Assembly: GCA_900554325.1 (NCBI GenBank)
Contig: USHA01000062.1
Location: forward strand, 1-12,898
DNA from: an uncultured Collinsella sp.
GTDB taxonomy: Bacteria > Actinomycetota > Coriobacteriia > Coriobacteriales > Coriobacteriaceae
DNA: 12,898 bases
Direction: 5' to 3'
Both the position numbers and the translations under genes were made by a program. Positions 1 to 6,517 of this stretch are shown here, one piece after another (position 1 is the first letter of the stretch; the number at the start of each line of letters is the position of its first letter). Below the pieces are notes generated by a model. That model ran no database searches. It was not told the DNA's origin and was given only the letters and a program-made list of their open reading frames with translations.

Positions 1-4
1 GCTT

Positions 5-9
5 GGAGG
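5..9 (+). promoter_or_regulatory. Ribosome binding site of pyrC
   Basis: GGAGG lies 8 nt upstream of the ATG at 18. It settles the start choice against the in-frame TTG at 3. The same TTGGAGGT sequence precedes mihF. Confidence 0.8.
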
Positions 10-17
10 TGCCGATA

Positions 18-1307
18 ATGGCCTTGCTTCTTAAGAATGCCCACGTCGTCGACCCGTCCGTCGAGCTTGACGGTGTCGTTGACGTCCTGATTGACGGCGA
101 CAAGATCGCCGAGGTCGGCGAGAATCTCGCCGTCGAGGGAGCCGAGGTCCGCGACCTTTCCGGCAAGTACCTCGTCCCCGGCCTGGTGGATATGCACGTT
201 CACCTTCGCGAGCCCGGCTACGAGGTCAAAGAGGACATCGAGAGCGGTACCCGCGCGGCTGCCAAGGGCGGCTTTACCGGCGTGTGCTCCATGCCCAACA
301 CCGATCCCGTCACCGATAACGGCACCGTCGTGGAGTTCGTCAAGTCCCGTGCTGCCGAGGTCGGTCACTGCCGCGTCTATCCTTCGGGTGCCATGACCCG
401 CGGTCTTAAGGGCGAGGCCATGTCCGAGATGGGCGATATGGTCGCCCACGGCGCCGTCGCCTTCACCGACGATGGTCGCGGCGTGCAGGGCGCGGGCATG
501 CTCCGTCGCTGCATGGACTACGGCAAGATGTTCGGCAAGGTCTTTATGAGCCACTGCCAGGACGAGGATCTGGTCGGCCACGGCCAGATCAACGAGGGCA
601 AGGTTTCGACCCGTCTGGCTCTCGAGGGCTGGCCGGCTGCCGGCGAGGAGCTCCAGATCGCCCGCGACATCGAGATCGCCAAGCTGACCGGTGCCAAGCT
701 GCACATCCAGCACATCTCCACTGCCCATGGCCTGGAGCTCGTGCGTGCCGGCAAGGCCGCGGGCGTTCAGGTTACCTGCGAGGCCACCCCGCACCACATG
801 TTCCTGACCGAGAACGACCTGGACGAGACCTACAACACCTCGCTCAAGGTCAATCCGCCGCTGCGTACCGAGGAGGACGCCGAGGCCATCCGTCAGGGCG
901 TCATCGACGGTACCGTCGACGCTATCGTCACCGATCACGCTCCCCACACCCCGTGGGAGAAGGCCCGCGAGTTCGAGCTTGCGCCCTTTGGCATGATCGG
1001 CCTCGAGACCTCGCTGTCACTCGTACTCACCGAGCTGGTCAACACGGGCAAGATGAGCATGGGCCGCATGGTCGAGCTTATGGCCATCAAGCCGCGTGAG
1101 ATTCTGGGCCTCGACCAGGTTCAGGTCAAGGCGGGCTCCGTTGCCGACCTGACCGTGTTCGACCCCTCTGCCACCTGGACGGTCGGCGAGGACGGTTACG
1201 AGTCGCGCGCCGAGAACTCCGGTTTTGCCGGCCGCACGCTTACCGGTCGTGCCACCGATGTGTTTGTCGGCGGTAAGCAGACGCTCGCCGACGGCTGCAT
1301 CTGCTAG
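18..1307 (+). CDS. pyrC: Dihydroorotase, class I (PyrC)
   Basis: This enzyme reversibly cyclises N-carbamoyl-L-aspartate to L-dihydroorotate, the third step of de novo pyrimidine synthesis, in the cytosol. The 429-residue product has the amidohydrolase signature DMHVHLREPG, giving metal ligands H60 and H62 and substrate-binding R64. Further expected residues are H179 (FMSHCQ), H232 (IQHIST) and the catalytic Asp D306 in TDHAPH. D151 in FTDDGRG sits where class I bacterial dihydroorotases carry a bridging Asp instead of a carboxylated Lys. Length fits the class I family (about 425-430 residues). The start is the ATG at 18, since GGAGG at 5-9 lies 8 nt upstream; a TTG at 3 overlaps that site and is unlikely. 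The 5' flank is outside the window, so upstream operon partners cannot be seen. The rest of the pathway follows downstream, beyond a hairpin. Family assignment is secure. Confidence 0.97.
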   Translation: MALLLKNAHVVDPSVELDGVVDVLIDGDKIAEVGENLAVEGAEVRDLSGKYLVPGLVDMHVHLREPGYEVKEDIESGTRAAAKGGFTGVCSMPNTDPVTDNGTVVEFVKSRAAEVGHCRVYPSGAMTRGLKGEAMSEMGDMVAHGAVAFTDDGRGVQGAGMLRRCMDYGKMFGKVFMSHCQDEDLVGHGQINEGKVSTRLALEGWPAAGEELQIARDIEIAKLTGAKLHIQHISTAHGLELVRAGKAAGVQVTCEATPHHMFLTENDLDETYNTSLKVNPPLRTEEDAEAIRQGVIDGTVDAIVTDHAPHTPWEKAREFELAPFGMIGLETSLSLVLTELVNTGKMSMGRMVELMAIKPREILGLDQVQVKAGSVADLTVFDPSATWTVGEDGYESRAENSGFAGRTLTGRATDVFVGGKQTLADGCIC

Positions 1308-1327
1308 CATAGCCTTATCGCTTTTGT

Positions 1328-1357
1328 GCGCGGTGCCCTTGCGGTGCCGCGCTTTCT
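1328..1357 (+). terminator. Terminator-like or attenuator hairpin between pyrC and pyrK
   Basis: The left arm GCGCGGTGCC (1328-1337) pairs over ten positions with GGTGCCGCGC (1343-1352), with two central G-U wobbles and a 5-nt loop (1338-1342). It is followed by TTTCTGTT, an imperfect U-tract. It lies in the 92-nt gap between the pyrC stop and the pyrK start. The shape suits an intrinsic terminator of moderate strength, or an attenuator lowering expression of pyrKDF relative to pyrC. The interrupted T-tract makes complete termination uncertain. Confidence 0.5.
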
Positions 1358-1399
1358 GTTCGTTTTGACCATGCAACCGCATGGGGGATTGGAGCGTCT

Positions 1400-2191
1400 A
1401 TGCCCACACCTTCCACTGCACGCATGCACGACTTCGAGGTCGTCTCGAACCGGGAGATCGCCGACGGCATCTTCTCGCTCGTCATCTCGGCCCCCAAGCT
1501 TGCAAGTGCGCTCAAGCCCGGTCAGTTTGTGAACATCGCCGTGCCCGGCGATGCGTCCTCGCTGCTTCGCGTGCCCTTGAGCTTCTATCGCGCTGACGCC
1601 GAGGCCGGTACCGTCGAGCTGTGGTACGCCGTCGTGGGCGACGACACCCGTCGCCTGTCGCAGATGACCCCCGGCTCCAAGTCCAACCTGTTGGGCCCTG
1701 GCGGCCGCGGCTGGCTTGTTCCCGAGGGCACCAGGAAGGCGCTGCTCGTGGCGGGCGGCATCGGTGTTCCGCCCGTGCTGTGCCTCGCCGGCATGCTTGC
1801 CGAGCAGGGCGTGGATGTCGACGTTTGCCTGGGCTTTGGCACCGCTTCCAAGGCCGTGGGTGTCGATGAGTTCCGCGCGTTGGGCGCCACGGTTAACGTG
1901 TGCACCGACGATGGCACGCTGGGCACGCACGGTTTTTGCACCGACCCGGCAGCCGAGCTGCTCGGCGAGGGCGGCTACGACTATGTGGCCAGCTGCGGCC
2001 CCGCTGTCATGATGAAGAAAGTCGCCGCTGCCGCTGCCGAGGCCGGTGCGTACTGCGAGGTGTCGCTTGAGCGCATGATGAGCTGTGGCTTTGGCGCCTG
2101 CAACACCTGCAATGTCGAAACGGTCGACGGTATGAAGGGTGCTTGCATGTGCGGCCCCGTGTTCGATGCTTCCAAGGTGGTGGTCTTCTAG
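1400..2191 (+). CDS. pyrK: Dihydroorotate dehydrogenase electron-transfer subunit (PyrK)
   Basis: PyrK carries FAD and a [2Fe-2S] cluster and passes electrons from PyrD FMN to NAD+, as the partner subunit of class 1B dihydroorotate dehydrogenase. The 263-residue product has the ferredoxin-reductase layout: an N-terminal flavin-binding barrel with RVPLSF around residues 57-62, an NAD-binding segment with LLVAGGIGVPPV around residues 114-125, and a C-terminal cluster motif C229-x4-C234-x2-C237-x11-C249, matching the PyrK spacing; C251 is an extra nearby cysteine. The ATG at 1400 has GGAG 5 nt upstream (1391-1394). The stop codon shares one base with the pyrD GTG start, which supports co-translation of the two subunits. 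A standalone flavodoxin reductase is excluded by the cluster motif and the adjacent class 1B pyrD. Confidence 0.95.
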   Translation: MPTPSTARMHDFEVVSNREIADGIFSLVISAPKLASALKPGQFVNIAVPGDASSLLRVPLSFYRADAEAGTVELWYAVVGDDTRRLSQMTPGSKSNLLGPGGRGWLVPEGTRKALLVAGGIGVPPVLCLAGMLAEQGVDVDVCLGFGTASKAVGVDEFRALGATVNVCTDDGTLGTHGFCTDPAAELLGEGGYDYVASCGPAVMMKKVAAAAAEAGAYCEVSLERMMSCGFGACNTCNVETVDGMKGACMCGPVFDASKVVVF

Positions 2192-3114
2192 TGGGTACCG
2201 TGAACATGGCCGTCGATTTCGGCGGCGTCAAGATGCAGAACCCCATCAACACCGCAGCCGGTACTTTTGGTTACGGTTGGCAGTTCCAGAACTTCTTTGA
2301 TGTTTCCCAGCTGGGCGCCATCACCACCAAGGGTTGCGCTGCCGAGCCCTGGCCCGGCAACCCCGCGCCCCGCATGGCCGAGATTCCCGGCGGTATGATC
2401 AACTCCGTGGGCCTTCAGAACCCCGGCGTGGCCGCCTTTGCCCGCGAGTCCGGTCCGTGGCTCGAGCAGCTCTCCAAGGACGGCTGCCAGGTCATCTGTC
2501 AGGTTGCCGGCCACTCCGTTGACGAGTTTGTCCGCGCACTCGAGATGTATGTCGAACTGTGCCCCTGGGCTGCCGGCTACGAGATCAACGTGAGCTGCCC
2601 TAATATCGCCGCCGGCGGTGCCGCCATGGGCTCCACGCCCGAGGGCGCCTCTTCCGTTATGGCTGCCTGCCGCAAGGTGACCGATAGGCCGCTGTTCGTA
2701 AAGATGGCTCCGGTTAACGTTGCCGAGATTGCCAAGGCCCTCGAGGCTGCCGGTGCCGACGGCCTTTCGGTCATCAACTCCATCCAGGGCATGGCCATCG
2801 ACGTCCATACCCGCAAGTCCCGCGTGGCCAAGCCCAAGGGCGGCCTTTCGGGCCCGCTGTGCCACCACATCGCCGTGCGCATGGTCTGGGAGGTTGCCCA
2901 GGCCGTCGATATCCCCATCAACGGTGTCGGCGGCGTCATGACGGGCGAGGATGCGGCCGAGTTTATTCTGGCCGGCGCCACCTGCGTGTCGGTCGGCATG
3001 GCCAACTTCGTCGATCCGTGCGCTTCGCTCAAGATCGCGCACGAGCTCGAGGCCTGGGCCGAGTCTCAGGGCGTGAAGGACATCAACGAACTGGTAGGTG
3101 CGTTCGAATGCTAG
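2191..3114 (+). CDS. pyrD: Dihydroorotate dehydrogenase, class 1B catalytic subunit (PyrD)
   Basis: This FMN enzyme oxidises dihydroorotate to orotate in the cytosol, with NAD+ as final acceptor through PyrK. The 307-residue product shows a class 1 active site, INVSCPN with catalytic C136 (class 1 uses Cys where membrane-bound class 2 enzymes use Ser), K171 in FVKMAP, GGLSGP at about 217-222, and a C-terminal phosphate-binding region NGVGGVMTGEDA. The FVKMAP and GGLSGP motifs and the neighbouring pyrK point to class 1B. The start is probably GTG at 2191, which overlaps the pyrK TAG by one base, with AAGGTGG at 2174-2180 as a possible ribosome binding site. In-frame alternatives are GTG 2200 and ATG 2206; these differ by only a few N-terminal residues. 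The gene overlaps pyrF by 7 nt. Confidence 0.95.
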   Translation: MGTVNMAVDFGGVKMQNPINTAAGTFGYGWQFQNFFDVSQLGAITTKGCAAEPWPGNPAPRMAEIPGGMINSVGLQNPGVAAFARESGPWLEQLSKDGCQVICQVAGHSVDEFVRALEMYVELCPWAAGYEINVSCPNIAAGGAAMGSTPEGASSVMAACRKVTDRPLFVKMAPVNVAEIAKALEAAGADGLSVINSIQGMAIDVHTRKSRVAKPKGGLSGPLCHHIAVRMVWEVAQAVDIPINGVGGVMTGEDAAEFILAGATCVSVGMANFVDPCASLKIAHELEAWAESQGVKDINELVGAFEC

Positions 3115-3824
3115 AGACCGATGCCCGCGACCGTGTTATCGTCGCTCTCGACTGCGACCGTGAGCGTGCGCTCGAGCTTGCCCACGAGCTTTCGGGCCAT
3201 GCCGCCTGGCTCAAGGTTGGCATGACGCTCTATTACGCCGAGGGTCCTGAGATCGTCAAGACGTTCAAGGATTTGGGCTTTAAGGTTTTCCTCGACCTTA
3301 AGTTCCATGATATTCCGCATCAGGTTCGCGGCGCCGCCCGTTCGGCCTCGCTTGCTGGTGCCGACCTGCTCTCGGTTCACGGCTTGGGTTCGGGCGCCAT
3401 GCTCGCTGCCTGCCGCGAGGGTGCCGAGGAGGCGCGCGAGGACCGCGCCAAGCTCGTCGCCATCACCGTTCTCACGAGCATGAATCAGGATGCCTTGAGC
3501 GAGATCGGCGTCGAGTCGCCCGTGTCCGAGGAGGCCGCCCGCCTGGCAAAGCTCGCTCAGGCCAACGGCATCGATGGCATCGTGTGCTCGCCGATGGAGG
3601 CTCACGACATGCGTGAGCTGCTGGGCCCTGATGCCCTGATCGTGACTCCGGGCGTGCGTCCGGTGGGTGCCGCCCTTGGTGACCAGTCCCGCGTGGCGAC
3701 GCCTTTCCAGGCTATCGAGCGCGGCGCAAGTCATATTGTGGTGGGCCGTCCCATCACCGGCGCCGACGATCCGGTTGCCGCCTTTGACGCCATCGTCGCC
3801 GAGCTGGTCGAAAACGTCGCGTAA
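3108..3824 (+). CDS. pyrF: Orotidine-5'-phosphate decarboxylase (PyrF)
   Basis: PyrF decarboxylates OMP to UMP, the last step of de novo UMP synthesis. The 238-residue product has the group I signature FLDLKFHDIP, giving the charged catalytic set D63, K65 and D68. D15 in IVALD and K37 in WLKVG are the expected ribose- and substrate-contacting residues, and HIVVGRPIT near the C-terminus carries the phosphate-binding Arg. The ATG at 3108 overlaps the pyrD stop by 7 nt, and TAGGTG at 3095-3100 is 7 nt upstream. This suggests translational coupling with pyrD. Length matches the bacterial group I family (about 230-245). No pyrE follows; orotate phosphoribosyltransferase must be encoded elsewhere or upstream of the window. 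Confidence 0.96.
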   Translation: MLETDARDRVIVALDCDRERALELAHELSGHAAWLKVGMTLYYAEGPEIVKTFKDLGFKVFLDLKFHDIPHQVRGAARSASLAGADLLSVHGLGSGAMLAACREGAEEAREDRAKLVAITVLTSMNQDALSEIGVESPVSEEAARLAKLAQANGIDGIVCSPMEAHDMRELLGPDALIVTPGVRPVGAALGDQSRVATPFQAIERGASHIVVGRPITGADDPVAAFDAIVAELVENVA

Positions 3825-3869
3825 AAGATTCCCCTAAGTCACCACTTTTGGGTCTCATTAGCACAAAAT

Positions 3870-3927
3870 AGCCCCTGTGCCTGCGTAAACTTTCCCATCC
3901 TTTGTGTGGAATCGCAGGTCAGGGGCT
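3870..3927 (+). repeat. Long imperfect hairpin between pyrF and mihF (possible bidirectional terminator)
   Basis: The outer arms AGCCCCTG (3870-3877) and CAGGGGCT (3920-3927) pair perfectly over 8 bp. After a one-base bulge and a G-U pair, CCTGCG (3880-3885) pairs with CGCAGG (3913-3918). The loop is 27 nt (3886-3912). On the plus strand the stem is followed by TAACTTT, a poor U-tract; on the minus strand it is followed by ATTTTG, slightly better. It is the only candidate for ending the pyrKDF transcript. The large loop is unusual for an intrinsic terminator, so it may instead be a structured RNA or a small dispersed repeat. Confidence 0.45.
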
Positions 3928-3946
3928 TAACTTTGGGCGCAGTATA

Positions 3947-3975
3947 TTGCACTTTTTGCGGGTATCGTCTAACCT
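3947..3975 (+). promoter_or_regulatory. Possible upstream promoter for the mihF operon
   Basis: TTGCAC (3947-3952) and TAACCT (3970-3975) are separated by 17 nt, fitting the loose actinobacterial pattern TTGNNN-17-TANNNT. Use of this promoter would give a leader of about 80 nt containing the palindrome at 3991-4022. Match to consensus is weak and the call is tentative. Confidence 0.3.
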
Positions 3976-3990
3976 ATGGAGCCGCGATTG

Positions 3991-4022
3991 GGCATTTTGT
4001 ACGTTCTACGTGCTAAAATGCC
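3991..4022 (+). promoter_or_regulatory. Interrupted palindrome over the mihF promoter (candidate operator)
   Basis: GGCATTTT (3991-3998) is the exact reverse complement of AAAATGCC (4015-4022). Inside it, ACGT (4001-4004) mirrors ACGT (4008-4011) around the centre TCT. Twelve of the sixteen half-site positions are therefore symmetric. The right half contains the -10 box. There is no T-tract after it, so it does not look like a terminator. It could bind a dimeric regulator, possibly the operon's own product, or fold in RNA started from the upstream promoter. The protein that binds it, if any, is unknown. Confidence 0.45.
4011..4019 (+). promoter_or_regulatory. Extended -10 promoter for mihF-gmk-rpoZ-thiI
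   Basis: TGC followed by TAAAAT (4014-4019) forms an extended -10 element and predicts a start near 4026, with a leader of about 38 nt. No good -35 hexamer is present at 17 nt, which extended -10 promoters tolerate. The box lies inside the right half of the palindrome at 3991-4022, so the promoter may be regulated by occlusion. Confidence 0.5.
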
Positions 4023-4053
4023 AATTATTGAATCAGATATAACCCAACTACTT

Positions 4054-4058
4054 GGAGG
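4054..4058 (+). promoter_or_regulatory. Ribosome binding site of mihF
   Basis: GGAGG lies 5 nt before the ATG at 4064. It is the strongest ribosome binding site in this operon and fixes the start. The downstream genes have weak sites and probably rely on coupling. Confidence 0.8.
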
Positions 4059-4063
4059 TACGA

Positions 4064-4372
4064 ATGGCACTCCCTCAGCTTACCGATGAGCAGCGCAAGC
4101 AGGCTCTTGAGAAGGCTGCTGCCGCACGTCACGCCCGCGCTGAGCTTCGCGAGCAGATCAAGAAGGGCGAGAAGTCCCTCGAGTCCGTGCTCAACTCCGA
4201 TGACCCCATCGCTTCCCGCATGAAGGTTTCCACCCTCATCGAGTCTCTTCCTGGTTATGGCAAGGCCAAGGCCGCCAAGATCATGGAGGAGCTCGGTATC
4301 TCCGCTACCCGTCGCGTCCAGGGCCTCGGCGTCCGTCAGCGCGAGCAGCTCCTCGAGCAGCTGACCAAATAA
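4064..4372 (+). CDS. mihF: Actinobacterial integration host factor (MihF)
   Basis: This small basic nucleoid-associated protein binds DNA and shapes chromosome structure; the actinobacterial IHF family (mIHF, sIHF) is unrelated in sequence to the IHF/HU proteins of E. coli. The 102-residue product matches the family pattern: LTDEQRKQALEKAAAARHAR near the N-terminus, a lysine-rich stretch, KVSTLIESLPGYGKAKA (54-70), IMEELGI (73-79) and a C-terminal TRRVQGLGVRQREQLL. The central part corresponds to the helix-two-turn-helix DNA-binding fold. ATG 4064 has GGAGG at 4054-4058, 5 nt upstream; the TTG at 4052 overlaps this site and is rejected. It is the first gene of a tight operon; gmk begins on the base after its stop. 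The mihF-gmk-rpoZ order is common in actinobacteria. Confidence 0.93.
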   Translation: MALPQLTDEQRKQALEKAAAARHARAELREQIKKGEKSLESVLNSDDPIASRMKVSTLIESLPGYGKAKAAKIMEELGISATRRVQGLGVRQREQLLEQLTK

Positions 4373-4942
4373 GTGAGCGCTCAGGATTCCAAGCTCTTTG
4401 TGATTTCTGGACCGTCAGGCGCAGGCAAGGGTACGCTCGTCACTCGTGTGCGCGAGCGCCGCTCGAACCTGGGCCTGACGGTTTCGGCTACCACGCGAGC
4501 ACCACGCAAAGGTGAGGTCGACGGCGTCAACTACTTTTTTCTGACGCGCGAGGAGTTCGACCGCCGCGTGGCAAACGGTGAGTTTGTTGAGTGGGCCGAG
4601 GTCCACGGTAACTGCTACGGCACGTTGGTGAGCGAGGTCACATCCAAGCTCGCCTCTGGTTCGTCTCTGATTTTGGAGATCGATGTCCAGGGCGCCCTGC
4701 AGGTGAAGGAGCGTTTCCCCGAGGCCGTGCTGATCTTTATCAAGCCGCCTTCGCTTGAGGTGCTCCGCGAGCGTCTAGTCGGTCGCGGTACCGAGACGCC
4801 CGAGACGATTGAGCTGCGTATGGCAAACGCCGCCGATGAGCTTGCCCTTGCCGACCGCTACGACGACGTCGTGGTTAATGACGATCTCGACCGCGCGACC
4901 GATGAGCTCGTTCGCGTTCTCGATATGCATGAAAGGATCTGA
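4373..4942 (+). CDS. gmk: Guanylate kinase (Gmk)
   Basis: Gmk phosphorylates GMP to GDP with ATP in the cytosol, feeding GTP and dGTP pools. The 189-residue product has the P-loop GPSGAGKGT (13-21), the GMP-binding segment SATTRAPRKGEVDGVNYFF, the conserved GEFVEWAEVHGNCYGT stretch, the Walker B-like LILEIDVQGALQ, and the lid region ERLVGRGTETPE. Length is typical. The GTG at 4373 directly abuts the mihF TAA with no spacer and only a weak purine stretch upstream, which suggests translation coupled to mihF termination. In several bacteria Gmk is inhibited by (p)ppGpp; whether this one is cannot be read from the sequence. Confidence 0.97.
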   Translation: MSAQDSKLFVISGPSGAGKGTLVTRVRERRSNLGLTVSATTRAPRKGEVDGVNYFFLTREEFDRRVANGEFVEWAEVHGNCYGTLVSEVTSKLASGSSLILEIDVQGALQVKERFPEAVLIFIKPPSLEVLRERLVGRGTETPETIELRMANAADELALADRYDDVVVNDDLDRATDELVRVLDMHERI

Positions 4943-4947
4943 GGTCC

Positions 4948-5229
4948 GTGTCCGTTGTAAAGCCTTGCATTGACGATCTTCTGGAGAAGACCGATCACAA
5001 CCGCTTCCTGCTCGCTTCGCTTGCCTCCAAGCGCGCCTGCGACATCAATAGCATGCTGCGTGGCCAGCACAACCGCGTGCTTGCCGTCCAGGATGTCGAT
5101 GACATCACCATCGGGCTTTCCGGTGCCGATACCATCTCGATGGCTATGGACGAGATTGTCGACGGCGACATCTCTTACGACGAGGCCCGTTACGAGAAGG
5201 CGCTCGGCCACAAGGTTGCTGAAGCCTAA
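4948..5229 (+). CDS. rpoZ: RNA polymerase omega subunit (RpoZ)
   Basis: Omega helps assemble and stabilise RNA polymerase by clamping the beta-prime subunit. The 93-residue product has the omega core: CIDDLLEKTDHNRFLLASLASKRACDIN near the N-terminus, corresponding to the conserved helix that contacts beta-prime, followed by IGLSGADTISMAMDEIVDGDISY. The GTG at 4948 is 5 nt after the gmk stop; AAAGGA (4932-4937) and GAGG (4941-4944) are candidate ribosome binding sites. The stop abuts the thiI ATG. Position after gmk is the standard bacterial arrangement and supports the call for this short protein. Confidence 0.92.
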   Translation: MSVVKPCIDDLLEKTDHNRFLLASLASKRACDINSMLRGQHNRVLAVQDVDDITIGLSGADTISMAMDEIVDGDISYDEARYEKALGHKVAEA

Positions 5230-6474
5230 ATGGCGGCTCGCGTCTGCCTGGTCCACTATCACGAGGTTGGACTGAAGGGCAAGAACCGCGCACATTTTGA
5301 GCATATCCTCATGGATAACATTAAGGCGGCTTTGGCCGCCTTTTCCGTGAACGCCGTGTCTCGAATTTCCGGTTATATCCTCGTGACCTTTAACGAGCAT
5401 CAGGCCGATGATGCGGCGCGTGTTATTCGCACCGTTCCCGGCGTTGCTCGTGTGTCTTTGGCGTATCACACCAACCGCGACCCGCAGGAGTACTGCGCCG
5501 CCGCCGTCAAGGCGCTGCGCGAGTTTGGTTCCTTCGATTCGTTTAAGGTGCACGCTAAGCGCTCCAATACCGACTATGAGCTCACCTCGATTGACATCAA
5601 TCGTCAGGTGGGCGAGGTGTTGTGTGAGGCCTTCCCCGATAAAAAGGTTCAAATGCACGACCCCGATGCGATGGTGCACGTACTGGTGGTCCAGGGTAGC
5701 GTTTATGTGTACGCGCGCTCCGAGCGCGGCGTGGGCGGTCTGCCGGTGGGTTCTGCCGGCAAGGTCGTGACGCTGCTGTCGTCAGGTATCGATTCTCCGG
5801 TGGCGACCTGGATGCTCGCGCGTCGCGGCGCGGTGTGCGTGCCGGTACATTTCTCCGGTCGTCCGCAGACGCCCGATACGAGCGAGTATTTGGTGCAGGA
5901 TATCATCCGTGCGCTTGAGCCGGGTGTCCAGATCGGCCGCCTGTACGTGGTGCCGTTTGGCGACTGCCAGCGTGAGATTTCGGTCACCTGTCCCAGTAAC
6001 CTTCGCGTGATCATGTATCGCCGCATTATGTATTCGGTTGCCGAGCGCATCGCGCATATCGAGGGCGCTAAGGCCATCGTTACGGGCGAATCGCTTGGGC
6101 AGGTTGCCTCCCAAACGCTTGAGAACATCATGGCTGTCAACGAGGCCGTGAAGATCCCCGTGTTCCGTCCTCTCATCGGTTCGGACAAGCAGGAGATCAT
6201 CGCGCGCGCCGAGGAGATCGGTACGTTCGATATCTCGACTGAGGCCGCTCCCGACTGCTGCACGCTGTTTATGCCGCGCCGTCCCGAGACGCACGCTAAA
6301 CTCGATGCCGTGCATGAGGCCTGGGAGTTGTTCGATCACGAGGAGATGATCGAGCGCCTGCTCAAGCAGACCGAGTACATCGACTTCGAGAGCAACACGT
6401 ATAAGGCCCCTAAGACCTTAAAACGCAAACATTCGGAGCTTGCTCCGCGTGAGATTTACCAAGATCACGAGTAA
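5230..6474 (+). CDS. thiI: tRNA 4-thiouridine synthetase (ThiI), short form without rhodanese domain
   Basis: ThiI adenylates U8 of tRNA and transfers sulfur to make 4-thiouridine; in some bacteria it also supplies sulfur for the thiamin thiazole. The 414-residue product begins with an N-terminal ferredoxin-like region, then a THUMP domain (about 60-170), then the PP-loop pyrophosphatase domain with LLSSGIDSPVA (182-192; D188) and TGESLGQVASQT. The DCCTLFMPRRPETH segment has C343/C344 at the site of the conserved ThiI cysteine. It ends about 70 residues earlier than E. coli ThiI, so it lacks the C-terminal rhodanese domain, and its sulfur donor must be another protein such as a cysteine desulfurase. 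The PP-loop reads SSGIDSP where SGGxDSP is usual, a mild substitution. The ATG abuts the rpoZ stop (TAA-ATG). It is the last gene of the operon, followed by a strong terminator. Confidence 0.95.
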   Translation: MAARVCLVHYHEVGLKGKNRAHFEHILMDNIKAALAAFSVNAVSRISGYILVTFNEHQADDAARVIRTVPGVARVSLAYHTNRDPQEYCAAAVKALREFGSFDSFKVHAKRSNTDYELTSIDINRQVGEVLCEAFPDKKVQMHDPDAMVHVLVVQGSVYVYARSERGVGGLPVGSAGKVVTLLSSGIDSPVATWMLARRGAVCVPVHFSGRPQTPDTSEYLVQDIIRALEPGVQIGRLYVVPFGDCQREISVTCPSNLRVIMYRRIMYSVAERIAHIEGAKAIVTGESLGQVASQTLENIMAVNEAVKIPVFRPLIGSDKQEIIARAEEIGTFDISTEAAPDCCTLFMPRRPETHAKLDAVHEAWELFDHEEMIERLLKQTEYIDFESNTYKAPKTLKRKHSELAPREIYQDHE

Positions 6475-6484
6475 ATTTGTGCAT

Positions 6485-6517
6485 AGACCGACGATGCGCC
6501 TGCATCGTCGGTCTTTT
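6485..6517 (+). terminator. Rho-independent terminator of the mihF-thiI operon
   Basis: A perfect 13-bp stem (6485-6497 with 6502-6514) closes on a 4-nt GCCT loop and runs into TTTT. It begins 11 nt after the thiI stop. This is the expected end of the four-gene transcript and insulates comEA. Confidence 0.93.

Noticed and set aside
1365..1393. TTGACC at 1365-1370 as a -35 box for a pyrK promoter
   Set aside because: No TANNNT-like -10 hexamer lies 16-19 nt downstream, so a promoter here is not supported.
1304..1930. Long open frame on the minus strand opposite pyrK, and similar ones at 2188-3042, 3111-3734 and 4858-5679
   Set aside because: They are shadows of strongly coding plus-strand genes in high-GC DNA. 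Their translations show no family motif and they lack ribosome binding sites.
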